Source: Hofstenia miamia (taxonomy: Eukaryota > Xenacoelomorpha > Acoela). From it: 64,000 nt of DNA. Under the pieces are notes generated by a model. That model had not been told where the DNA came from. It saw only the letters and a program-made list of their open reading frames with translations, and did not search any database. The stretch is from contig SCFE01000031.1 of the NCBI GenBank assembly GCA_004352715.1, positions 216,108 through 280,107 on the forward strand. Reading direction: 5' to 3'. Shown piece after piece: positions 14,301-25,099 of this stretch (position 1 is its first letter; every line of letters begins with the position of its first letter). The position numbers and the translations under genes are program-made.

Positions 14301-17300
14301 CCCGCAAGAAAATTAAAAATTTGCGAATTGAAAATGAACAAGATCTCAAAAATCACATTCCCTAAAATAAAAAATGATACTGCATACGTAGAGCCATTTA
14401 CTATTTAATTAATACCATCTGCATGAAATGTTCCACCTTGGATGCTTTAACACTGTGCGTACTTATGTGAATTATTACTCTCTCTGCTACATAAATTGAG
14501 GTAGGGCTCTGTCTGTGTCCGTGCCCGGCCTATACCCCGTACCCATAAAAATAGGCCCCTTGGTTTGTCCGTGCCCGTATACTAACCCGTTATGCAAGTA
14601 GCTAATTGATATTTAACTAAAATAGCTTGAATAAAAAGAAAAATTGCTAATGTGGTATTATTCATGCATACCCAAAATGTCATGAAACCTACGAATGTAA
14701 CTTACGTCGAAAGCCTTTGTTGAGAAGTCTAATTTTGTAACTGCTAAGTAATAATTAAGTCTTGTTTCCAAAAGAGGATTTATTAACACATTTTGTCAAT
14801 TAATTTATAAATCGTGCATTAAATCACAATGATAATTGACAGCACCTCAATTTGCTTTGCTGGAGACGAGGTCTTAGTTATCACAATAGGAAACTATACT
14901 GCTTGTATGACCTTACAAAATATATACGTTATTTTATTTCAAATTCAAACGTTATGGAACGCTTTCTGAAGTTCACGATTCTTAAGTTACAAAATAATGT
15001 ACAAAAGTGAAGTATGTTTATCTGTTTTTGAAGAAAAAAATAATCTTATCTGGATTAGTGTAATATTTTATGTACCATGTAATTTTTGTTGTAAATCTAC
15101 ATGAAGGTTAGTGTTTCACAACATACATATATAAAGATAGATTTATAAAATTGATAGATAGAAATTTTATATCAATCAAATGGATTTAGGGTCTAAAATC
15201 ATCGAACAACAATAAAAAATCATGCTAAGCTTAGAGCCCGTATGCCTGGTCCGTGTCTGTTAAGGGCACTACCCCAGTACATAAGATTAAAAGAAGTATG
15301 TATGATAATCAAGTCAGAAATCAAGAACCCAAAATATACCTGAAATAGATTTGCATTGTCACGGGGACATTTAGTACATTGTACTAAATCTGTAAAATGA
15401 ATGTTTTGTGAGATACAATTTATATTGCAATAATCTACTGCCATATACTTTAAAGGAAAATAATCTAGATGTAGATTATCCTTATAAGCTCTCTTGAACG
15501 AAATCATTATCGAAATAATTCATTTTAGCTGTTTGAAAAAAGATTTTGAACAAGCCTGAATATGTGAACATATACAATGCACAATTGTCAGAATTCAAAC
15601 ATTCGAGCATTCGGCGTTCAGCCAAAAAATTCGAACGGTCAAATTATAAAGCAAAGAAAAGGTCACACTACCCTTTTAATGGGACAATATCACGAGCTAT
15701 ATACAGATTATTCAATGAGGTTGAACTTTACGAAAATAAAGTAATTGAGACGCAACACATGCATGTGCAGGATTTGTATCTAAGAAAGGGGGTTTATTGA
15801 TATCGAGATCTCGAAGGGGGCCGGCAACCGGAAATCCCATTGGCAGCCAGTGTTAAATATTTGTAATATGAATGCTTCTAGATGGAATTTTGAAAACTTA
15901 TTAAGGGCGCAGTAAAAATAAAAGTACCATAAAGAAATGCACAAAAACGAATTCCTTCGAAAACTATCAATCTGAAGTTTAAATCCATATATGCTTAAAA
16001 TGGAAATTTAAAATAAAAATTACATTCCCAACAGTTAAATCATAGAAAACAAGAGTTAAAATCTGCGAGGCGAAGATGTGGACCAACTGTCTCAAAACTG
16101 GGGTTAGGTTTGGGCTGGTCCGTCGATCAAAGACTTCAACCTCCTACACAAAGTCAATGGCATTCGAATATCCAGATACGTGTGAAAATTTGTGGCTATA
16201 ATGATATCAATGTACAAAAAAATTTTTGCTTCTACTAACAACAACTGATATCGAGCTCACTAAGATAAACATCTAGGCCGCTAGAATTCCACCACATGTT
16301 CATTGCAAAATTATGTTGCAGTTCCTCAATTTATACTGCGTTGCATAATTGCAACTGGTAAAGATTTTCTTTTATGCAAGGAAATGTTAGAACCGAATTG
16401 AGGACATATTACGTTGGTGAGGGACTTCAAATATCTTTCACAAAAATATACTTCTTTTGAAGATAAATTTCCGTCCAACTATAACCTAATGTATGTACCA
16501 GGCTATATTGAATTTGAATTTCTTCAATTAAGCAAGTATAGCATACACTGAATTGTATTGCTCTGTTTAACATTCTTTTTCTCAAAATAACGTGTAAAAC
16601 TAGAGATTGATTTTTTTTCCAGATGAGACGTATTACAACAGTAACAAAAATCAATTATTTCCTATTAGTGTTCAATGAAATTAATTCACTTTGCAATTTG
16701 TGAACATGTGTCGATTGCTAATGTGTCTCTAATGGCAATTTAAAGATCAATCAATTAAAATAAATTCCTGATTGCCATTTCTGCCACGTCATCACAAAAA
16801 AAGAAAATAAGGCGCTTTAGAAAAATAAACACATGTCTGAGTGTGACATATGTCTAGAACAAACTCAAACCGAAATAGGAATGCGATTGGGGGAGAAACT
16901 CTTCATATTTCACAGTTGAAAAAATATTAGTTTTTGCTATGATTTATCGTTTATCCAATAAAACTTGTTATGATAGCACATACATTGTGTATGCGTTAAT
17001 AAATATTTGTAATCCGCTCACTGCACCTGATTTCCTTATCAGCCTACAGAATAAGCAGGGAAAATTATACAAATTTAACATGAAAATTCACAAATCTCTA
17101 ATGTAAGTGACAGGCGCCTGGGGAAACTAATATAGAAAAATAAAAGCAGACAAAGCTGGCGTTTTTGTTTAATAGATTGTGTATAAGAAACGGCTATATG
17201 AGAGTTTTTAAATTGTGAAATAATAATTTGAATTCTTTCGATTTTAAATACAATTGCGAATGAATCGGCACAAACCAATGGACCGTAGAAGGGCATTAAA

Positions 17301-18631
17301 CCCCCCTCAGAGAATGCCATTTAAACTGACTACTTTTAATACATTAGAAATTCAATTGGGAAAAGCAGAAAAATTGTAAGTTAAGAAATGGCTTAACCCT
17401 ATTTCTACAGGGCTTTTTGGGGCTCCTTAACAGTGGCGGGGGCGGGTTCCTTAGTATTGATTTTCTAAGGGGAGTTCTTGCATTAAATGCTGCACTGAGA
17501 GTGAGGTGTTTTGTTGGCCTCACTTTAGACCAGACCGTGTTTACAGTAGGCCTTGATGTCACAAATGACTGGGCACTGGGCACAACAAAATCCTGAAGCA
17601 TTGCAGCCATCGATGTTCTAGAGTTTGATATTTAAAATTTACTTTTTTGTGTATACCTTTATTGCTGAATGGTTAGTTTTTAGTCATTCTAGTTTATATT
17701 TTTTGAAATTCATATTTTTCGGGTAACAGTAGTTGACGAATTTAGGTGGGCATGCTGTGGACCAGGTCTTGGAATTATAAAATTTGCGTGGACTTTTGAA
17801 GTCCTGGGCACGGTAAATGTGATTCCGGCGTGCATAGACATAAAAAACTAAGAGCACTCCCAACACTGAACTCATCAGCATATTTTTCTAGAAAAATGTT
17901 GCTGTCTCTCATAGTTATCAAAAAAACCAATCAAACAAAAAATCTTATCATAATCGATAAAACTTCAGCATTGCGGCAAGCTCCTGCATCGCATAGTCGT
18001 TCAATAGGTCCGCATCATATACACTATAGAGAATATTTTAAGGAATTTGTATGTGTGTGAAGGCCAAAAATTATTTTAATAAATTATTGCGAAGAAGCAT
18101 GTGCGTTAGCATCTAGATTTCTACCAACCATGAGATTCAGTTCACGGCTGTAAATGGATTGGGTTGATCCAACACAATTCATATTTCTTGCTAAATTTTT
18201 TAGTTGGGAATATTTCAAAGAAATGTATAGCATGATTGGGTCGTTAAAAGACATTATTCTTACAAGCTTGCAGAAGAGTTATATACTGCTTATGTTAAAT
18301 CCTTTAGATTTCAGTATAAAAACATTTACTTTTTAGTACTATTTATATATTTTCTTTTTTAGTACATTTTAAATGCGTTTCCTTTTCAAACATGTTTATA
18401 TAGATTGGCTAAGATGGTATGCTATGAGGCAAAAACCTGTAAAAGTAATGAAATTGTAGTTGGATGATATTTGGGTAAAATTTCGACACAAATTAGGCGT
18501 GGAACAACCACATTAAGAACTTGATTTAACTTGGCTTGGGTCAAAATTACTGTTTAAATTTAAGGCTCAACATAGACTGGTCTAGGTAAATCGCTGTCTG
18601 TTTACATTCAAAAGGAGATTGTGACTGCAAT
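8308..18631. other. AT-rich non-coding DNA, no gene established
   Basis: No frame resembles a known protein. Short (TA)n tracts occur at 8613-8631 and 9046-9059. A TA-CAGGGTG end typical of mariner-type terminal repeats begins at about 11793, but I find no partner end. GC-richer patches lie at 14505-14590 and 15230-15290 (repeated gtccgtg and tgcccg words), 15800-15850 and 17385-17600. They look like fragments of repeats rather than exons, and none is identified. Confidence 0.4.
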
Positions 18632-18894
18632 CAGTGGCGCGTTTTTGGGCAGGGGGGGCGACCGCTCCTCCCCTTTGGGACTAACTGCGAACGTTTAATT
18701 AAAATGTTCTCTTTTCCTCAAAATTGAAAATAGTTCACCCTAATTCAAGAGATCATCAATCGATTTGCTGCTAAAAACAGACGATTGCACTTTGTGTAAA
18801 GTTACTTTGTTCAAAAAAATTTTTGTTTAAAAATTTTTTCTGCAAAAACGAGTGTCAGCCCTCCCCCGTTTTAAAAATCCCAAACGTGCCTCTG
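18632..18894. mobile_element. hAT-type MITE, 263 bp, with degraded 8-bp target duplication
   Basis: The left end CAGTGGCGCGTTT and the complement of the right end (18882-18894), CAGAGGCACGTTT, match at 11 of 13 bases. Both ends run into C/G-rich strings: a G-run on the left, ccctccccc on the right. Flanking 8-mers are actgcaat (18624-18631) and accacaat (18895-18902), 6 of 8 identical, the duplication length expected for hAT elements. The interior is non-coding. A related element lies at 21021-21277. Confidence 0.65.
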
Positions 18895-20004
18895 ACCACA
18901 ATCCCATTATTTTGAGGAAAAATAACATTTTGCTTGTGAGACACTTGCTACGAAATATCAATGACTGAAATACGATGTGTTTAACAAACGTTGAAACTGA
19001 AACAAAGAATTGGTAGGTGTTAACCTGTCAGTTGTGCATAACTTGTCACATTTTAGATATTAGCTTGCGCCAATTGTAATTAGACCGGTTGAACAATACG
19101 CATCGATTTTAACAGACACGTTTACGAAGACACGCAATCGATTGACATTTCACTCTGAATTGGGTATAAATTTTGGAATAAGTACTTTAGCAATTAACAG
19201 ATCAATTGTGACGCCTATTCATTATAATTTATAACACTTCAGGGAGGGTTAGCATTAACCAACTCAGAAAATAGGCGAAAATTATTACAAGGTGGTTCTA
19301 GTCCAATAGTATTTAAAAATTCCAGTTCTATGGAAATGTGATCTGGGGCGAAATATTTGTGCAGGGTTGAAACAAGAATTGAATAAAAGGAAGCTAGTAA
19401 TTTCTTATTACAGCCTTTTGCAAGTTTTTGTAAAATAGAAGATGTGTGGTTGGATCACGTGAGATGTAGGTCCAGAATACTCTTAATAGTACTGACAAAA
19501 TGTCAAATTCATTGGGACAAATAAGACCCGAAAAATCCTATTGAGTGTAATGAAATATTAGGACATAGGAATTTGGCAAATTCGAAATGTAAATGTACTG
19601 AATCGCTCCATGATACAACTTTCCATGGAAATTGCAACCCTGATCGCAAATTGAAATGAAAATAATAACAGAGTTTTTGAAGAGTTGGGGTATTTCAGTG
19701 TGAAAATTGTTGCATAAGAATTTCATGCATTTATATGACATTTGAAAAACAATAACGAATAAACACTTGAAAGAAGTTCCATTTTTCACACTGACAACTA
19801 GTTACTTAGGTAAGGAAGCGGTGCATGAAAACGTAAGCACCCAAAAATGACGAAGTTAGCTAAAGTGTTCATCCTAAATAGTTGTTGTAGACAAAGCATT
19901 GTAAATTGCGATTTCATGAAGTTCAATTAAACTGAAACCAGCAAGATGTTGCGCGCTGCATTCCAATTACACCCAATGTGAAAGTTTTTGTTTCATAAGA
20001 TATA
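18895..20004. other. AT-rich non-coding DNA, no gene seen
   Basis: Nothing recognisable. The reading frames on either strand have no protein-like pattern. Confidence 0.45.
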
Positions 20005-20535
20005 CAGGGCGTAACAAAAGTAACCAAAATGGAATCAAAAAATTGTAGCTACCCAGCGGAACATCAATCTCGCTTATTGTGCGAGAGTGGTTGGACAACC
20101 ACTTTCCCAACATGTGGATTGGTCGCAGAGGCCCCATCGATTGACCTGCACAGTCTCCGGACCCTACATTTTTCTGTAAGGCTTACTAAAGAACAAAGTT
20201 TATGGCACGAACCCACGAACTATGAACAATCTGAACAATGCTAGTACCAAAGAAATTCTTGCCGTACCATTAGATTTGGTGAACAAGGTGTGCCGGTCTG
20301 TTCTTGACCGGATTAACAAATATATTGAACATGATGATCATCATTTTGAACATTTGCCATGAGCACTTTCTTCTTTTATGATTCATCGTTTTTGACATTA
20401 TAACCTCAGTAAGTTGTGTTAGATTCGCTACACTGTATATTCTACGATGAATGATTCGTTTTTTCGATTCCTACTATTATGAATAAAGTTAGAATTCTCG
20501 TAAATGAAGCGTTTGGTTACTTTTGTTACACGCTG
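20005..20535 (+). mobile_element. Tc1/mariner-type element, 531 bp, with decayed transposase remnant
   Basis: Terminal inverted repeats of about 24 bp are clear. CAGGGCGTAACAAAAGTAAC on the left pairs with the complement of the right end, CAGCGTGTAACAAAAGTAAC, and both continue into CAAA. TA dinucleotides flank both sides (20003-20004 and 20536-20537), as expected for IS630/Tc1/mariner insertion. At about 20107-20190 one plus-strand frame reads FPNMWIGRRGPID, a stop, then PAQSPDPT. This matches the conserved region before the last catalytic acidic residue of mariner-type transposases. Stops and frame changes show it is dead. At 531 bp it is an internally deleted copy. Confidence 0.75.
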
Positions 20536-21020
20536 TAGTTTTCCAGCAGTAACTGACCACAATGTTTTAATTAGCGAAGTAGTACTTCTAATGTAGGATT
20601 TTTCGCAATCATTCTTAAATCAATATTTTCAGGACCACGTCCGCTCACAATCACAGCCCTTGGCTCGATATCAGACCGGAAGCGTAACAACCCGCTGACT
20701 TAATTCAGCAGTGTTCTGAATATCCCTAATCGGCAACATGTACATGTGCCACACATCAAAATTATGGAAATCACGTTAACTTATCCGCTTTTAGATACAA
20801 CATGCTAGTATGATTAAAAAACTGACTTTAAATGTTAATTATTGACTTGGAAACTTTACATTAAGCTTATATGGAACTGGACGCAATTACCAATTATTGT
20901 AAATACATGTTTTTTCCTGCCTTATAAAGTTTACATGGTTTGTTAATTAAAAACTTTTGCCTCAGATTGCGTTGAAAGATAATCTTCAATAGAATATTCA
21001 GATTTTTATTTTGTTTGATC
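20536..21020. other. Non-coding DNA between two transposons
   Basis: Nothing recognisable apart from the target-site duplications of the neighbouring elements. Confidence 0.4.
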
Positions 21021-21277
21021 GTATGCGCGGCTTTGGGCGGGCCAGCTTGCCTTCCCCTTTTTCAAGATTTTCTCCTTTTTGCAAAATAGTACTTTCAACG
21101 CATTTCAAGTGTCATACGAAATATAAAGGTGAACGATGTATAAAATCAAATATATTTAATTTAAAATCTAATAGTTTTCTCTTGAATATATTTTTGTTTA
21201 AATTACCATTTTGTTTTAAATTTCTTGACAGAAAATTGCAAGGTGTCTCTTTGTTTAAAAATCCTAAAGCCGCGTCT
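21021..21277. mobile_element. MITE of about 257 bp related to the 18.6-kb hAT MITE
   Basis: The left end gtatgcgcggctttgggcgg and the complement of the right end, agacgcggctttagg, form a terminal inverted repeat around GCGGCTTT. The left end aligns with that of the 18632-18894 element, including the string ccttccccttt. Possible 8-bp target duplications are gtttgatc (21013-21020) and gtttgact (21278-21285), 6 of 8 identical. A 90-codon open frame through the element is fortuitous. Confidence 0.5.
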
Positions 21278-24200
21278 GTTTGACTAAACAGCTCACGCAC
21301 ATGAAGAAAATCAAGAGGTCGCTGTGACATTTGTTCAAATTCTGTATTAGGTAAATAGAAAATTGCAAATAACAGAATTACAAAAGAAATATGCATAAAC
21401 TACACCCACAGACTTCGACACTCGTGAGGAAACCACAATAAAATGTCTTGGGTTGTATTACTCATCGGAATCAACACTTACTCATGCATTACGCACAAGT
21501 GGATCACGGAATGATCGGGAAAAAATGACATCTGTGAAATATATCGAAACAAAACGTTAATTTTATATCTTCCCCCAACGAATTGTAAATTGATAAGAAA
21601 ATCAATTAATATCTACTTAAAATATAGCCTGTCTTAAAGGAATTTCTTGGAATTTTACTAGGAAATAAAACATAAAATAACTTAAAAGGACAATTTAATA
21701 TTTTACTGTTTTCTTATTTGAACTGAATTTTGCCAGCTAAGCAGGCAACACAAAGGTCATCATGACATGTTGTTTAATGAAAACAAAGAATTTACTATTG
21801 TTTACATAAGAAAAGACACACCCTTGAGGTCCATATATTGCATGTAATGAAGCTTTTTAATAGTATGCGGATAGAACTGTTTCGGCCTCTAATATGAACA
21901 CGAGGCTCAAATAAATAAATAGTTGAATATTTTGAGAACATGGCAAGCTTCATGTCTGGTGTTTGCAAGGAACTAAATATTTTTAAGAAATATGATGTAT
22001 TGTCACAAAGGAATTACAGAAAGAGAGCTTTATAGGCCGCAAATAGGAAAATGCTGCATTAACCCTAACCCTAGCCATGCATTAAGTAACTGAAACCTGA
22101 GAAAGCACACTACGCTGAATCAAACAAATAATCATTAGGTTTGAGTGAGTAAACAGGAGTGAATATGAAAAGCATGGAGCTAGTTTTTGAAATACTGTTA
22201 AGGACAATGAGCCTCGAATTAAAAACAAATCAAGAAGTTTTTCTTAAAGGCCCAAACGAGCCTAGAAACATATCACGTCTATCACTGATGCAAATTGAGA
22301 AATTCTCAATGAACTTGCCCAAAATAACAGGATATGAACTCATCAGTAAATGACTATCATGCTAACGAAATGTAGTTGTACTAATGTGAAAAAGCCTCTG
22401 ATATTAGTTGATTAAGATTAAGAAATATCTATCTTTGATCCATGAAGATAAAGTAATCAAAGTCAAGTAGGGTTTAACATTCCAAAATTTGCAACAAAAA
22501 AATTTAAAGTTTGATTTCATTCAGTTTATCATACAATAACAGAAGAGCCTCCTCCACTCTCATATAAATTTAATACAGCAATTTATGATTAATATTAATA
22601 GCACAAATATTTTCCATACTTCCGAATATCAATTGAAAATTTCCATGGGAAATCTCCACATAAATTCCATTCCTACCTAGCAGATCTTTGCACTTAGCAG
22701 TTAAAGTAGCCTTAAAAACTGATGTCGGATTTCACAATCTATTATGTTGAAAGACTTTCAATCGAAAGTAAGCGTCTCATTTGTTGAAAATGAATCGAAA
22801 AATATCGGATCTACTATACAGGGTTTTTTAAAAAATACTTAGAACTGCACACTTTAGTATTCCTTGGTGTTATGGTTTTTAACATTAGATATCACTCTCA
22901 CTACCTAGTAATCAAAATTTAACCTATAAAAATCGAAATATAAAATCACATTGCCTGGACAATCAAAGTTATGATAAGCAAAATTAGAAAAAGCTATAAC
23001 CCTAAATTTGAAAATATATTTATGCCGAAAATTGTAAACCATACATGAACTGATTGGCACTATCCCCATATTGTTATATTGTAAGCATTGTGTTGATACT
23101 GGGAGAGGTGGGGACATATCCGTTCCTCTTTTTCTTGAATGTAGGTGGAGGGGGGAAGTTTTTATAATTTCCATCAGCCCCCTCGTTTTTCCTTAGAATA
23201 AACGCTCTTGGCGTCGATACAACTATGGGTCTTGTTCATTGCTTGATATACACAGATCAAAAGGAATAGTTACATGTAAATTCTATAATACGTAGAATTG
23301 TGAGGCTGTTAATCCAATCAGCATTGTAATAATGCATTTTTATCAGATTAATTTATGGTGACTCCTACTGACATAAATTGCTAAAGCAGGTGCTGAAACA
23401 AGCGAAATAAATTAATTGTCGATTCAAATAAAGCATATAAAATTTAGGCAATAAACGCTAATCGATTTAAATTCGCTAAATTGCCTTCTTCGAAAGCTGA
23501 ATAACGTCTATGTGGTAAAAAATTGAAATAGTTAAAGATTAAACAAGGAAAACAGTATTTATATAACTGAACTGGTAATTCCTTCGAAATCAAATTATAA
23601 ATATTGGAGAAAGTCCATCAAACACATCTTTTGTCAACGAAGTGTAATTGCCTCAAAATTTATAAGATAATTCTAAAGAAATATTCTATAGTGTTTCCTC
23701 GATTTTCAAATGAATTTGGTTAAATCTAAATTTTGGAAATTCAAATCACACATTGGAATTATAATATACGCTGTAATATGCCAGTATTTCAATAAATATT
23801 TTCCAAACAATCAATGTTTGATTCAACTAATATCTTTTACTTTTAAATATTTAAGTGCATGTTTTAAAAAACAATTGAAATATATTCTTTCAACTGCCTA
23901 CGATGCAATGGAGAAATACGCTTTGCTTGTATTTTAAAATCTCAATTTGATAGAGCTTCTAGATTTTAAAGATAACTAAATGAATTCGTCTCGATGAAAT
24001 TAATATTCGAATGTGACTGGTTGGATATACAACACAAGATGTTTGCTAACTAGTATGTAAGAAAAACAAGTGCAATTTAAAAAAATCTCAAAACTGGCAA
24101 GATATTTATAGAAGTCAATAACAATAACATGTGCAGAAACTATAAACAAGAAAAAACAAATATACATGAGTATCCCATGATTGTAATCTATAATGTCAAC

Positions 24201-24410
24201 GTGATATTTTATTTCAAATTACCTAATTGCGTAGTTCATATATTGATGGAAGACCACCTCACCCGCGCTCTTCACAACATATAAAATGGATTTTGTACAT
24301 TGTGAATTAAAATTGAGTTTTTCTTAGCAATTTGCAAGGTTCAACTTAACTCATCATGTACATGGTACAATCTAAAGCTAGAACACATGACTTAAGAAAG
24401 CCTTACTTAC
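21278..24410 (-). other. Putative proximal part of ERR intron 1
   Basis: This stretch follows the splice donor of the ERR exon on the minus strand. No second zinc-finger exon was found by eye. Two TAACCC units occur at about 22062-22075, too few to be a telomeric tract. A C-rich string followed by cgtttttcc and aaacgctcttg at about 23179-23213 resembles the right end of the 18.6-kb MITE family. No matching left end was found. Confidence 0.4.
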
Positions 24411-24807
24411 CTTGAACAGTTCGTTTGAAGAATGCCTTGCAGGCTTCACAAGAAGCAATTCCATAGTGAAATCCTGAAGCACTGTCTCCACAAACAAGAC
24501 AAATCTTCTCGTTGGTAGTTGTGATTTGTGCAGCGAGTTGAAGAACTGTAGCAACGCTTGTTTTCTCACTGGGACTGTTAACAGAGTCTTTCGTGGGGCT
24601 GCCCCCTCGTGATGTGTTAAAAGATGGGTAACTGTGATCGTCATACCCTCTGGGCTGTTTGGGCTGAAAGTGATAGACAAGCTCTGGATCATGTTCTGAT
24701 TCAGACGATGGGCTGGATAATGACATGCTGTCCATGGCTTCTGCCGGGTCGCTTCTCTTCTGTGAAGCTGCATTCGCCGCCATCATGTTCAGACGCAAGG
24801 ATGACAT
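24411..24807 (-). CDS. ERR: Oestrogen-related receptor (NR3B), first coding exon with first zinc finger (partial gene)
   Basis: Encodes the N-terminal part of a nuclear receptor, a DNA-binding transcription factor of the nucleus. The exon holds 132 codons plus one base. Residues 1-100 are a Ser/Pro-rich, probably disordered A/B domain. The first zinc finger of the DNA-binding domain follows (about residues 103-125), with the C-x2-C-x13-C-x2-C spacing (CLVCGD...SCEACKA), and the exon ends after AFFKRTVQ. The P-box CEACKA distinguishes ERR from oestrogen receptors (CEGCKA) and FTZ-F1-type receptors (CESCKG). The donor is AAG|gtaagt at 24411/24410. This is the classical nuclear-receptor intron between the two fingers and leaves a phase-1 junction. 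The start at 24807 is the first ATG after an in-frame TAG, but the internal methionines at residues 8, 9 and 25 are alternatives. The second finger and ligand-binding domain were not seen. They must lie further along the minus strand, hidden in 1-24400 or outside the window. Confidence 0.88.
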
Positions 24808-24938
24808 TAGAAAATTGGACTCTGCTTTGCACTACTTGGTCTAAAAGCAAGCCTGATTTTAAAGAGTGTTTAAACAAGCCCTCATCAAATGAGTAAGTGC
24901 TATAATGCCAAACGCATCGATGCTTGTTGGCAGTGTGA

Positions 24939-24945
24939 TATATAT
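24939..24945 (-). promoter_or_regulatory. TATA-like box upstream of ERR
   Basis: Read on the minus strand, TATATAT lies about 132 bp upstream of the ERR start codon. That would place transcription initiation about 100 bp before the ATG. The box is a common word in such AT-rich DNA, so only its position and its CpG-rich surroundings support it. Confidence 0.3.
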
Positions 24946-25035
24946 GCAACCGCTGACAAGTGATAACGATGCGTGCACAGTATAAACCGCCAACGACAAG
25001 AATGGGAGAATGTAAGAGCGGCGCTGGGGAAACTA

Positions 25036-25043
25036 TGACGTCA
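25036..25043. promoter_or_regulatory. Perfect cAMP-response-element palindrome TGACGTCA
   Basis: TGACGTCA lies about 230 bp upstream of the ERR start codon. It sits in the most CpG-rich patch of the region (about 24960-25070, with gcggcgc and acgcgtcgcgtcg) against a strongly AT-rich background. It is the consensus site for CREB/ATF bZIP factors. Its position suggests a promoter of the ERR gene, but function is inferred from sequence alone. Confidence 0.4.
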
Positions 25044-25099
25044 CACGCGTCGCGTCGTTTGCTAGTAATTATTGCAAGAACAAAAACTGGATAATGATA

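Noticed and set aside
14505-15290. Possible transposon between two GC-rich patches with gtccgtg and tgcccg words
   Set aside because: The inverted match between the patches is too weak, and no target duplication is visible.
17344-17610. 88-codon minus-strand frame rich in Ser/Pro/Arg
   Set aside because: It looks more coding-like than average, but there is no recognised domain or clear splice sites, and a G/C-rich simple string inside it suggests a repeat fragment.
21011-21396. Open frames of 90-94 codons on both strands
   Set aside because: They run through a MITE and have no protein-family pattern.
22055-22080. Interstitial telomeric repeat (TAACCC units)
   Set aside because: Only two adjacent units; within chance expectation.
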